64,000 nucleotides of DNA from an uncultured Clostridia bacterium (GTDB taxonomy: Bacteria; Bacillota; Clostridia; Oscillospirales; Oscillospiraceae): the NCBI GenBank assembly GCA_945948535.1, contig CAMFBN010000004.1, positions 30,831 to 94,830 on the forward strand, written 5' to 3'. This document shows positions 52,705-61,043 of the stretch, in pieces (position 1 is the stretch's first letter; the number at the start of each line of letters is the position of its first letter). The notes beneath the pieces are model-generated. The model was not told the DNA's origin and did not search any database. It worked only from the letters and a program-made list of their open reading frames with translations. A program made the position numbers and the translations under genes.

Positions 52705-52751
52705 TTGAGAAATCCGGAAAAATGCAATATAATATAACCAGCTATGGTTAT
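52705..52751 (+). promoter_or_regulatory. ackA promoter with palindrome at the start site
   Basis: TTGAGA (52705-52710), 17-base spacer, TATAAT (52728-52733). The palindrome ATAACCA-GCTA-TGGTTAT (52734-52751) covers the predicted transcript start and could be an operator. Confidence 0.75.
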
Positions 52752-52804
52752 CATATCATAAAGTTCCAAACAAGAAAACAAAAATATTTAGGAGGCAGAT
52801 TCCC

Positions 52805-53995
52805 ATGAACATTCTGATTATCAATGCCGGTTCCTCTTCCCTCAAGTATCAGCTGATGGACCCCGATACCGGTGTGGTATCCGCCAAGGGCCTGTGCGAG
52901 CGCATCTACATTGACGGCCGCCTGACTCACAACGCAAACGGCAAGAAGATTGTCAAGGACATCCCCATGCCCACCCATTCCGAGGCCATCGCCGCAGTTC
53001 TGGACATTCTGGTTGACCCCGTTGAGGGCGTTATCAAGTCCACCGACGAGATTGATGCCGTGGGCCATCGCGTCTTGCACGGCGGCATGGAGTTCTTCGA
53101 CTCCTGCATCATCAATGACGAGGTCATCGCCGCCATTGAGAAGTGCATCCCTCTGGGCCCCCTGCACAACCCCGCCAACCTGATGGGTATCCGCGCCTGC
53201 CAGGCTGTTATGCCCACCACGCCTCAGGTCGCCGTGTTCGACACCGCGTTCCATATGACCATGCCTCCCGTGGCTTACCGTTACGCCATCCCCACCGAGT
53301 ACTACAAGAATGACTCCATCCGCCGCTACGGCTTCCATGGCACCTCCCACAAGTATGTCACCAAGCGCGCCATCGAGCTGATGGGCACCAAGGACATGAA
53401 GCTGATCAACTGCCATCTGGGCAACGGTTCCTCCCTGTCCGCCGTGAAGGACGGCAAGTGCCAGGATACCTCCATGGGCCTGACCCCTCTGGCCGGTGTT
53501 CCCATGGGCACCCGTTCCGGCGATCTGGACCCCGCTGTGGTGCAGTTCGTCATGAACAAGTACGGCATGAGCGCTGACGAGTGCCTGAATATGCTGAATA
53601 AGAAGTCTGGCGTGCTGGCCCTGTCCGGCGTGTCCTCCGACTTCCGTGACATCGAGGGCGAGGCCGAGAAGGGTAACGAGGACTGCCAGCTGGCGCTGGA
53701 CAAGTTTGCTTACGAGGTTCGTAAGTATATCGGCGCCTACGCCGCCGCTCTGGGCGGTCTGGACTGCCTGGTGTTCACCGCCGGTGTGGGCGAGAACTCC
53801 GCTTCCATGCGCGCTCGGATTTGCGAGGGCCTGGAGTACCTGGGTGTGAAGATTGACTCCGAGAAGAATACCATCCGCGGCAAGGAGGCCATCATCTCCA
53901 CCGATGATTCCAAGGTTACCGTATGGGTCATCCCCACCAATGAAGAGCTGATGATTGCTCAGGACACCGCCGAGCTGGTCAAGGCTGCCAAGTAA
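52805..53995 (+). CDS. ackA: Acetate kinase
   Basis: A 396-aa acetate kinase (acetyl phosphate + ADP = acetate + ATP), the ATP-yielding step of acetate fermentation. NAGSSSLKYQLMD, GHRVLHGGMEF, FDTAFHMTMP, GFHGTSHKYV, CHLGNGSSL, TAGVGENS and the terminal NEELMIAQDT cover all family motifs. Strong codon bias suggests high expression. Followed by a terminator before pepT. No pta gene is in the window. Confidence 0.98.
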   Translation: MNILIINAGSSSLKYQLMDPDTGVVSAKGLCERIYIDGRLTHNANGKKIVKDIPMPTHSEAIAAVLDILVDPVEGVIKSTDEIDAVGHRVLHGGMEFFDSCIINDEVIAAIEKCIPLGPLHNPANLMGIRACQAVMPTTPQVAVFDTAFHMTMPPVAYRYAIPTEYYKNDSIRRYGFHGTSHKYVTKRAIELMGTKDMKLINCHLGNGSSLSAVKDGKCQDTSMGLTPLAGVPMGTRSGDLDPAVVQFVMNKYGMSADECLNMLNKKSGVLALSGVSSDFRDIEGEAEKGNEDCQLALDKFAYEVRKYIGAYAAALGGLDCLVFTAGVGENSASMRARICEGLEYLGVKIDSEKNTIRGKEAIISTDDSKVTVWVIPTNEELMIAQDTAELVKAAK

Positions 53996-54013
53996 GTTTC
54001 ATTTCAATCAGGA

Positions 54014-54040
54014 GCCGCCGCGAAATGCGGCGGCTTCTTT
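54014..54040 (+). terminator. Terminator of ackA
   Basis: GCCGCCGC-GAAAT-GCGGCGGC followed by TTCTTTT, 18 bases past the stop. Confidence 0.9.
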
Positions 54041-54060
54041 TGCCACAAAGGAGTATCGTT

Positions 54061-55266
54061 ATGAGTTCTGTAACCGAGCGCTTCCTGCGCTATGTGTCCT
54101 TTGACACCCAGTCTGATGAAAATTCCACCACCTGCCCCTCTACCGCCAAGCAGAAAAAGCTGGGCGCTGCTCTGGTGGAGGAAATGCTCGCTCTCGGCAT
54201 TTCGGACGCCCGAATGGACGAATTCGGCTATGTTTACGGCACGGTGCCCGGCGACCCCAGCTTGCCCACCATCGGCCTGATTGCCCACATGGACACTTCT
54301 CCGGACGCTTCCGGGGCCAATGTACAGGCGAAAATCGTGGAGCACACCGGAGAGGATATCTGCCTGAATGAAGAAAAGGGAATATTCCTGCGCCAGAGCG
54401 ACTATCCCGCACTGAAAAACCACATTGGCAAGCACCTGATTGTCACCGACGGCACCACCCTGCTGGGCGCGGACGACAAGGCCGGTGTGGCGGAGATCAT
54501 GACCGCCGCGGCGCACATCCTGAAGCAGGGCGGCAGACACGCCACCCTGAAAATCGGCTTCACTCCAGACGAGGAAATCGGCAGCGGTGCTGACCACTTT
54601 GATGTCAAGGGCTTCGGCGCGGACTATGCCTATACCGCCGACGGCGGCCCGGTGGGGGAGATCGAATACGAGAATTTTAACGCCGCCGGTGCCATGGCAG
54701 TGTTCCACGGGCGGAATATCCACCCCGGTTCCGCGAAAAACGCCATGGTGAACTCCCAGTATATTGCCATAGAATTCCAGAGCCTGCTGCCCATCCACCA
54801 GCGTCCGGAGGCTACGGAAGGCTATGAGGGCTTCTTCCACCTGACGGATATGAAGGGCGAGGTGGAGCGTTCTGAACTGCGCTATATCATCCGGGACCAC
54901 GACATGACCAAATTCGAGGAAAAGAAAGCGGTTATGACCGCCGCGGCGGACTTCCTGAACCGGAAGTACGGGGAAGGCACGGTGGAACTGACCATCCGGG
55001 ACAGCTACTTCAATATGAAGCAGTGCATTGAACCGGTGATGTACGTGGTAGAGCGGGCGAAAAAGGCCATGGCTGCCGTCGGCATGAACCCCAGAGAGGT
55101 TCCCATTCGCGGCGGCACCGACGGCGCGCGCTTAAGCTACGAGGGCCTGCCCTGCCCGAACCTGTGCACCGGCGGCGAAAACTACCACGGCCGGTTCGAG
55201 TATATCCCGGTGGAGGATATGGAGCTGTGCGTGAAGATGCTGGTGGAGATATTGACAAATATCTGA
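54061..55266 (+). CDS. pepT: Peptidase T (tripeptidase)
   Basis: A 401-aa dizinc aminopeptidase of family M20B cleaving N-terminal residues from tripeptides. Metal ligands in IAHMDTSPD, GADDKAGVAE, GFTPDEEIGSGA, YTADGGPVG and the C-terminal GGENYHGRFEY are present. ATG at 54061 follows AAAGGAG; the in-frame upstream part overlaps the ackA terminator. Confidence 0.97.
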   Translation: MSSVTERFLRYVSFDTQSDENSTTCPSTAKQKKLGAALVEEMLALGISDARMDEFGYVYGTVPGDPSLPTIGLIAHMDTSPDASGANVQAKIVEHTGEDICLNEEKGIFLRQSDYPALKNHIGKHLIVTDGTTLLGADDKAGVAEIMTAAAHILKQGGRHATLKIGFTPDEEIGSGADHFDVKGFGADYAYTADGGPVGEIEYENFNAAGAMAVFHGRNIHPGSAKNAMVNSQYIAIEFQSLLPIHQRPEATEGYEGFFHLTDMKGEVERSELRYIIRDHDMTKFEEKKAVMTAAADFLNRKYGEGTVELTIRDSYFNMKQCIEPVMYVVERAKKAMAAVGMNPREVPIRGGTDGARLSYEGLPCPNLCTGGENYHGRFEYIPVEDMELCVKMLVEILTNI

Positions 55267-55277
55267 TATTGAAAGTA

Positions 55278-55314
55278 AAATCCCGGAATGGCAGTACCAT
55301 TCCGGGATTTTTTA
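55278..55314. terminator. Terminator shared by pepT and the convergent small gene
   Basis: AAATCCCGGAATGG-CAGTA-CCATTCCGGGATTT, perfect 14-bp stem, T-tract on the plus side and A-tract on the other. Confidence 0.92.
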
Positions 55315-55321
55315 CAGGAAA

Positions 55322-55630
55322 TTATTCGGCGAAGTCAGCGTCCTCAGCTACGGGCTCGTGAGGGGCGACCACAGGCTCCTCGGCGGGAGCGGCGGCAGGC
55401 GCTTCTACGGGAACCTCCACAGCGGCAGGCTCCTCGGCAGGGGCTTCCTCAGAAGCGGGCGCTTCGGCGGGAGCCTCCTCAGCGGCATCGTCCTTGCAGC
55501 AGGGGCACTTGGGCAGGTTGGAGAGCACCTTTTTCGCCCATGCGGTGATTTGCTCGCCGTAGGTAGCAATGATGTAGACAACGCCGGCGACAGCGGCCAA
55601 AGCGGACAGCAGCTTAATAACAGTTTTCAT
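55322..55630 (-). CDS. Small membrane protein with Ala/Pro/Glu-rich tail
   Basis: A 102-aa protein. Hydrophobic N-terminal helix (about 5-24), then a basic stretch, KCPCCKDD at about residue 42, and a low-complexity tail of EEAPAEAPA-like repeats ending DADFAE. Probably membrane-anchored, outward or inward topology not clear. The CPCC pair could bind metal. No family recognised. 55631-55886 upstream holds no gene I can support. Confidence 0.7.
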   Translation of the reverse strand: MKTVIKLLSALAAVAGVVYIIATYGEQITAWAKKVLSNLPKCPCCKDDAAEEAPAEAPASEEAPAEEPAAVEVPVEAPAAAPAEEPVVAPHEPVAEDADFAE

Positions 55631-55886
55631 ATGGCATAACCTCCATAATTATGATTCTGGGACTATTATAACCAGCCCGCAGGGAAAAAGCAATAAACAA
55701 ATTAGAATTATTTGTAAATTCGACGAATTATACTAAAACCTGTTTGAAAGCTTTCATCGATTTCCGAGGATAAATTGTGCCAGAAAAGGCAGATGACGCC
55801 GCTGGGCTGACGCCCAGCAAGGAAGATAACGCATTCCGGCGCAATTTAGACCGGAAAGAATGAAAGATTTTAATCAGGTTTTAGTA

Positions 55887-56684
55887 TTACACGTAGCCGT
55901 ACATTCCCCGGACGCTGACCTCGCCGGAATTGACGGCTTCTGTGTGCCCATCCGGGAACAGCACCACCAGCGCACCTTCATCATCCACATCCATCGCCTT
56001 TCCGTGGCGAATCTCGTCGCCCCGGACAAGGGAAATCTCCTGCCCGATGGTGATGCAGTCCTTTCGGTATTGGGTCAGCATGGCTTCCTGTTCCGTCAAA
56101 AGCCCGCAGCTCATGGCGTACAGCGCGTCCAGTTCTGCCGCCGCCACCCGGAATCGATCCACCGGCTGACCGGTGACCATGGACAGGGAACCTGCTACTT
56201 CCCGAATTTCCGGCGGGAAGTCCTGCGGCTTCTGGCAGCAGTTGATGCCGATGCCCACAATGGCGTAGTCCACAAGGCCCTGCCCATCCAGCCGCAGTTC
56301 CGTGAGAATGCCGCCCAGCTTCCGCTTTCCATAAACGATATCATTTGTCCATTTGATGCCGGGCCGGAAGCCAACGCTCTGCTCAATGGCGTTGCAAATA
56401 GCAACACCCGCGGCGCAGGTCAGGTGCATCAGCCGGGTAGGGGGGCATTCGGGTCGCAGAAGGATGCTCAGATAAAGTCCTACGCCCGGCGGAGACAGGA
56501 AACTGCGTCCCCGTCTTCCATGGCCGCCGGTCTGATGGTCGGACAGGGCCACGGTGCCGTGAGGCGCCCCCTCCGCAGCCAGCTTTTTCAGGTAGTCATT
56601 GGTGGAATCCACCTGCGGCAGGAAGCAGAACCGGTCGGCCCACGGATAGTCCGGGGAAACGTAGCGTAAAACCTGTTCTTTCAT
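55887..56684 (-). CDS. birA: Biotin-protein ligase, short form
   Basis: A 265-aa biotin ligase without the N-terminal helix-turn-helix of regulatory BirA. VDSTNDYLKKL, the biotinyl-AMP loop GGHGRRGRSFLSPPG, IKWTNDIVYGKRKLGGIL and VGIGINCCQ are typical. It would attach biotin to carboxylase or decarboxylase subunits. The ATG at 56682-56684 is two bases from the upstream stop; a TTG nine bases earlier is the alternative. Confidence 0.95.
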   Translation of the reverse strand: MKEQVLRYVSPDYPWADRFCFLPQVDSTNDYLKKLAAEGAPHGTVALSDHQTGGHGRRGRSFLSPPGVGLYLSILLRPECPPTRLMHLTCAAGVAICNAIEQSVGFRPGIKWTNDIVYGKRKLGGILTELRLDGQGLVDYAIVGIGINCCQKPQDFPPEIREVAGSLSMVTGQPVDRFRVAAAELDALYAMSCGLLTEQEAMLTQYRKDCITIGQEISLVRGDEIRHGKAMDVDDEGALVVLFPDGHTEAVNSGEVSVRGMYGYV

Positions 56685-56685
56685 A

Positions 56686-58098
56686 TCAGTCAATATCGCA
56701 CAGAACCTCCTCCGGCGGATTGTCCAGAACCTCCGGATGCATCAGAATCCGTTTGTAGTGCTTAAAGAAAGCGGCGTAATAGAACCCGTCCACAATCCGC
56801 TCGTCCAGTACGAATTTCACATCCACATATTTTCGCTGGACAACGGTGCCGTCCTCCAGCACCTCGGTGGCCCGGCGCTTCATGCCGAAGGCGCCGAACA
56901 CCGGCAGATTGCCGAAGTCGTACAGGTGGTGGAAGATCGGCGGAATGCCGAGACTGCCCATGGAGGTGAAGAAGAGACTTCCGTGGAAGGGACTGACCTC
57001 CAGCAGAAAACCGGGCAGAAGCCCAAAATAGTCCATGGTTTTCAGCCCCCACACGGCGAATTTCAGCAGCACGCCGGGAATCATGGTAAATGCGGCGGCA
57101 GTGTTGTCGAAACTGCTGTCCAGCGGCGTGTTTTTCACCTTTTCCACGGCATCCTGAAGCTTGCGGTACACGTCGGCGGCGGTGTCCCGGGGATTCAGGT
57201 GGACCTTGATGACCGTATCCGGGGACTGGGCGCTCATTTCCTTCTTGATGGTCATGCAGTACTGAATATCATCGCCCCGGGAATAGACCTTCTGCCCGGA
57301 AATGAACCGGTTCAGGCCGGGATAGCGGCACAGCGCCCGGACATAGCAGGCAAGCAGAACGTGAGTAATTCCGAAATTTGTCAGTCCTTCCCGGCGCTTC
57401 TGACGAATATACCGGTCAATCTGACTGATTTCGAAGGAGTCCTCAAACAGGTTGGAGGAGGTGTTTCGGGTGACCATGATGTAGGGGGAGATCTGAGCCA
57501 TGGCGGGCAGGGAACGGATTCTGCGCCCATCGGGCCGGTCACCCCAGGCGCGGTGATATTCTCCGGCGGGGTGAATGCGGACGGCAAAGCAGAGAATCAG
57601 TACGCCGGTCAGCGCAAGAAAATCCGCGAAGCGGTTCTTCATGCCCAGAAAATCCCCCCGCAGGAGGTTCCCCCTGTAGAAATAGAGCAGAATCACCATG
57701 GGTACGCAGACCACGGGCAGCAGGAACAGCACCCCGTGGTGTCCGGCGGTGATGTCGGTGTAGAGGACGGCGAAGAAAATCAGCGCCATCCAGAACAGCC
57801 ATACCATCATACGGCTTGACACGCTGCCGGAGATACACAGCCCGGCGTAAATGGCCATCATCCAAACGGGAATCGCGGTTTTGTAGAACAGCTTGTCGCC
57901 GTTCAGCAGGGCGATCAGCGCGAACAGCGTGGTAGCTGCGATTGGCAGGAGAATTTGACTCCACAGATAGAATGCGTCCCCGGACCCTTTCCCACCGGAG
58001 ACGGCTATGCGGGTCACTGCCGAAGCTGCCATGCAAAGCGCCATCAGCCAGGTCAGCACGTTTTTGCGGCTGACATAAAGATGTATCCTCGTTTTCAT
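56686..58098 (-). CDS. Membrane domain fused to an acyltransferase-like domain lacking its catalytic His
   Basis: A 470-aa protein. About six helices (residues 10-180) precede a CAT/E2-like fold (about 205-465; ISPYIMVTRNTSSNLFEDSF, GITHVLLACYVRALCRYP, VKFVLDERIVDGFYYAAFF). In E2 acyltransferases the C-terminal motif is HRxxDG; here it is ERIVDG, so the general-base His is replaced by Glu. Probably not a normal acyltransferase. No lipoyl domain. Start uncertain (ATG 58098 or GTG 58116); no clear ribosome site. It is coupled to birA. Confidence 0.7.
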   Translation of the reverse strand: MKTRIHLYVSRKNVLTWLMALCMAASAVTRIAVSGGKGSGDAFYLWSQILLPIAATTLFALIALLNGDKLFYKTAIPVWMMAIYAGLCISGSVSSRMMVWLFWMALIFFAVLYTDITAGHHGVLFLLPVVCVPMVILLYFYRGNLLRGDFLGMKNRFADFLALTGVLILCFAVRIHPAGEYHRAWGDRPDGRRIRSLPAMAQISPYIMVTRNTSSNLFEDSFEISQIDRYIRQKRREGLTNFGITHVLLACYVRALCRYPGLNRFISGQKVYSRGDDIQYCMTIKKEMSAQSPDTVIKVHLNPRDTAADVYRKLQDAVEKVKNTPLDSSFDNTAAAFTMIPGVLLKFAVWGLKTMDYFGLLPGFLLEVSPFHGSLFFTSMGSLGIPPIFHHLYDFGNLPVFGAFGMKRRATEVLEDGTVVQRKYVDVKFVLDERIVDGFYYAAFFKHYKRILMHPEVLDNPPEEVLCDID

Positions 58099-58136
58099 AC
58101 ACACAAAGCGTATCACATTTCCGGGAAAATGGCAAT

Positions 58137-58165
58137 AAAAAAAGCAGGCATCGGCCTGCTTTTTT
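58137..58165. terminator. Bidirectional terminator
   Basis: GCAGGC-ATCG-GCCTGC with A-tract before and T-tract after (58137-58165), between the methyltransferase and the membrane acyltransferase-like gene. Confidence 0.85.
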
Positions 58166-58199
58166 ATAAATGCTTATCCACTTATCGGCGTTGCCCGGT

Positions 58200-58348
58200 T
58201 GAAAGTTGACAGTGGAAAGTGGAAAGTTAAGGTATCCCCTTCGGGGATGATTGAAGTATTTTGATACGTATAAAACAAGAACATTCATTTCAAGTTGGCC
58301 CGCAGGGACTCCTTCACTTTCAACTATCAATTTTCAACTGTCAACTAC
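58200..58348. repeat. MITE-like repeat, copy 2
   Basis: Left part GTTGACAGTGGAAAGTGG; core AAGGTATCCCCTTCGGGGAT; right part ATCAATTTTCAACTGTCAAC. Imperfect long inverted repeat with AACTTTC-type variation of the TTGACAATT unit. Confidence 0.78.
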
Positions 58349-58377
58349 AAAGCTGATGCAACCCGATCAGCATAGAA

Positions 58378-59244
58378 CTAAATGCCCCGCAGGGCGGCGA
58401 TATATTCCGGAGCGGTGCCGCAGCAGCCGCCAAGTAAGGTTGCCCCATTTTCCTTGCACTGCTTCATGACTTCCGCGAATTCCTGAGGGGTCTGGGAATA
58501 GACGGCGATGCCGTCATCCCCGATGGTGGGAACGCCTGCGTTGGGCTTGCAGATCAGGGGAATCTTCACGCTGCGCCGCAGTTTGGCAACGAGATAGGGC
58601 GTCATGATATCCGCCGCCACGCAGTTAAAGCCCACCGCCGCCGCGCCGGAATCCTCCAGAGATTTCAAGGCCTTTCCCGCGTCCGCGCCGGATAACAGAG
58701 AGCCGTCCGGCTGCATGGTGAAGCTGTACATGGCAGCGCCCGCGCCTTCCAGCTCGGCAGCGCAGAGAATGGCCTCCGCCTCCTGCTGGTACAGCAGCGT
58801 CTCACCGATGAGCAGGTCGGCGCCGCCGTCGATGAGGCCCCGAATCTGGCGGCGGTAATTGTCTACCAATAAATCAAAGGATTCCGCGTCCCAGCTGTCG
58901 CAGAAGGTGGCGAGGGTGGTGATGTCACCTGCAATCAGACAGCCGGGGGCGGCAGACCGGGACAGGGAAACCAGCGCTTCATTGATGCGTTCCGTTTGGG
59001 CGTCCAGACCGACCGCCTTCAAAGCAATGGGCTGGGCTTGAAAGGTGGGGGCGTAGATGATCTGAGAGCCTGCCTCGGCATAGGCCCGTTGCAAAGCCAC
59101 CAGCGGTTCCGGGTTGGCGAGAATCCATTCCTCGGCGCAGCAGCCCTTGGGCATCCCGGCGTTGCGCAGGTTGGAGCCTGTGGCGCCGTCCAAAATCCGC
59201 ACGCCCTCTGTAATTTTTTGCTGGAACTGTTCCCGTGTCAGCAT
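58378..59244 (-). CDS. Homocysteine S-methyltransferase family protein
   Basis: A 288-aa protein like the N-terminal (homocysteine) module of MetH or MmuM. ILDGATGSNLRNAGMPKG at the start, zinc Cys in VGFNC (near residue 205) and in the C-terminal GGCCGTAPEYI. It would transfer a methyl group to homocysteine to make methionine; the methyl donor is not evident. ATG at 59244, eight bases after GGGAG. Divergent from the aminopeptidase gene. Confidence 0.9.
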   Translation of the reverse strand: MLTREQFQQKITEGVRILDGATGSNLRNAGMPKGCCAEEWILANPEPLVALQRAYAEAGSQIIYAPTFQAQPIALKAVGLDAQTERINEALVSLSRSAAPGCLIAGDITTLATFCDSWDAESFDLLVDNYRRQIRGLIDGGADLLIGETLLYQQEAEAILCAAELEGAGAAMYSFTMQPDGSLLSGADAGKALKSLEDSGAAAVGFNCVAADIMTPYLVAKLRRSVKIPLICKPNAGVPTIGDDGIAVYSQTPQEFAEVMKQCKENGATLLGGCCGTAPEYIAALRGI

Positions 59245-59278
59245 AAGCATTTCTCCCATTCCATAAAATAACAACTGT

Positions 59279-59307
59279 ATTATACACGCGCAAATGGAAG
59301 AATGCAA
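59279..59307 (-). promoter_or_regulatory. Promoter of the homocysteine methyltransferase gene
   Basis: TTGCAT (59302-59307), 17-base spacer, TATAAT (59279-59284), minus strand. Confidence 0.8.
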
Positions 59308-59312
59308 CCGTA

Positions 59313-59341
59313 TTGACCTTTCCATCAAAATCTGCTACCAT
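59313..59341 (+). promoter_or_regulatory. Promoter of the M29 aminopeptidase gene
   Basis: TTGACC (59313-59318), 17-base spacer, TACCAT (59336-59341). Back-to-back with the divergent promoter with only five bases between the -35 boxes. Confidence 0.7.
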
Positions 59342-59372
59342 AACAAAAGTTTAAAACAAAGGAGTAATACCG

Positions 59373-60596
59373 ATGAAAAAGACTGTATTGCGGGAATATG
59401 CCCGACTGATCGTCCGTTGCGGCGTGAATGTCCAGAAGGGGCAGGAGGTCATGATCCTCGCGGGCCTGGACCAGCCGGAGTTCGTCCAGATGGTCGTGGA
59501 GGAAGCCTACAAGGCCAAGGCGAAAAAGGTGATTGTGGAGTGGACCTATCAGCCGCTGGAAAAGCTGGCTGTCCGGTATCAGAGCCTGAAAACCCTCGGC
59601 ACCGTGGAAGAATGGGAGAAGGCCCGGCAGGAGCACTTCTGCGAGACACTACCCTGCCGCATCTACCTGGAATCCGAGGATCCTGATGGCCTGAAGGGCG
59701 TGAACATGGAGAAAGAGGCCAAGGCCCGCCAGCTGCGCTACCCCATCATCAAGCCCTACCGTGACCGCCGGGAGAACCAGGATCAGTGGTGCATTGCCGC
59801 CGTGCCCGGAATCGCCTGGGCAAAAAAGGTATTCCCCGGTATGCGCGCCAGCGCTGCCGTGGAAAAGCTGTGGGAGGCGATTTTGTTTACCGCCAGGGTT
59901 ACTGATGACCCCATTGCCGCGTGGAATGCCCATAACGCCGATCTGAAAGCCCGCTGCGATTACCTCAACAGCCTGCACATTCAGAGCCTGCACTACACCG
60001 CCGAAAACGGCACAGATCTGACCGTAGGCATGATTCCCGAAGCCCGCTGGTGCGGCGGCAGTGAAACCAGCCTGCAGGGCTTTACCTTCAACCCCAATAT
60101 CCCCTCCGAGGAGTGCTTCATTTCTCCCATGAAGGGAAAGGCCGAGGGCATTGTCTACGCCACCAAGCCCCTGAGCTATCAGGGCCAGCTCATTGAGAAC
60201 TTCTCCATCCGTTTTGAAAACGGCAAGGCCGTGGAAGCCAAAGCCGAGAAGGGGGAGGAGCTGCTGAATACCATGATCTCCATGGACGAGGGTGCAGCCT
60301 ACCTTGGCGAATGCGCGCTGGTGCCCCAGCGCAGCCCCATCGCCGAAAGCGGCCTGCTGTTCTATAACACCCTGTTCGATGAGAACGCCGCCTGCCATCT
60401 GGCGCTGGGCTTCGGCTTTGCGGACACCATCTCCGATTTCCAGAACCGCACACTGGACGAGTGCCGGGCGCTGGGCGTCAACGATTCCATGAACCACGAG
60501 GACTTCATGATCGGCTGTGATACCATGAATATCGACGCCATTTGCGAGGACGGCCGGGTGGTGCCCGTGTTCCGAAACGGCAACTGGGCATTTTGA
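59373..60596 (+). CDS. ampS: M29 aminopeptidase
   Basis: A 407-aa cobalt- or zinc-dependent aminopeptidase of family M29 (AmpS/PepS-like). N-terminal ARLIVRCGVNVQKGQEVMI; metal ligand region FNPNIPSEECFISP, then LLFYNTLFDENAACHLALG and DSMNHEDFMIG near the end. Length is typical. Strong AAAGGAG before the ATG at 59373. Takes part in peptide breakdown, as does pepT nearby. Confidence 0.93.
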   Translation: MKKTVLREYARLIVRCGVNVQKGQEVMILAGLDQPEFVQMVVEEAYKAKAKKVIVEWTYQPLEKLAVRYQSLKTLGTVEEWEKARQEHFCETLPCRIYLESEDPDGLKGVNMEKEAKARQLRYPIIKPYRDRRENQDQWCIAAVPGIAWAKKVFPGMRASAAVEKLWEAILFTARVTDDPIAAWNAHNADLKARCDYLNSLHIQSLHYTAENGTDLTVGMIPEARWCGGSETSLQGFTFNPNIPSEECFISPMKGKAEGIVYATKPLSYQGQLIENFSIRFENGKAVEAKAEKGEELLNTMISMDEGAAYLGECALVPQRSPIAESGLLFYNTLFDENAACHLALGFGFADTISDFQNRTLDECRALGVNDSMNHEDFMIGCDTMNIDAICEDGRVVPVFRNGNWAF

Positions 60597-60626
60597 CGAC
60601 TTTTTTCAAAAAAACGAAAAAAATGC

Positions 60627-60655
60627 TTGCATTCTTCTGCTGGCTGTGATATGAT
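60627..60655 (+). promoter_or_regulatory. Promoter of rpmE
   Basis: TTGCAT (60627-60632), 17-base spacer, TATGAT (60650-60655). Confidence 0.8.
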
Positions 60656-60721
60656 ATCCGGGCGATTGAAGATTGCTTAGGGCATTTATGCCCTTTAACT
60701 GATACGAAAGAGGTGAACGAA

Positions 60722-60922
60722 ATGAAGGAAGGTATCCATCCCAAGTACGAACAGACCACCATCCGCTGTGCCTGCGGCAATGTCTTTACCACCGGTTCTA
60801 CCAAGAAGGACATTCGTGTTGAGATCTGCTCCAAGTGCCACCCTTTCTATACCGGCAAGCAGAAGCTGGTTGACACCGGTGGACGTGTTGATCGGTTCAA
60901 CAAGCGCTTTGGCCTGAAGTAA
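60722..60922 (+). CDS. rpmE: Ribosomal protein L31, zinc-binding type
   Basis: A 66-aa L31. The N-terminus [19 protein letters not shown] and the CxxC in [17 protein letters not shown] keep the Cys residues of the zinc-containing form. ATG at 60722 after GAGGTGA; an ATG three codons earlier has poorer spacing. Confidence 0.97.
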   Translation: MKEGIHPKYEQTTIRCACGNVFTTGSTKKDIRVEICSKCHPFYTGKQKLVDTGGRVDRFNKRFGLK

Positions 60923-60929
60923 GAGCAGA

Positions 60930-60968
60930 AAATTCCGCACTACGGATCATCGTGGTGCGGATTTTTTG
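60930..60968 (+). terminator. Terminator of rpmE
   Basis: TCCGCACTACG and CGTGGTGCGGA pair (one wobble) around GATCAT, followed by TTTTTTGTTTTTTT. Confidence 0.9.
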
Positions 60969-60986
60969 TTTTTTTCGGAAAAACAG

Positions 60987-61016
60987 TTGTCCGCCCGGTG
61001 CTTTGTGTGGTATACT
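60987..61016 (+). promoter_or_regulatory. Promoter of hflX
   Basis: TTGTCC (60987-60992), 18-base spacer, TATACT (61011-61016), 28 bases before the ATG. Confidence 0.65.
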
Positions 61017-61043
61017 GAAAAATAATGTATCTTTGGAGGTACT

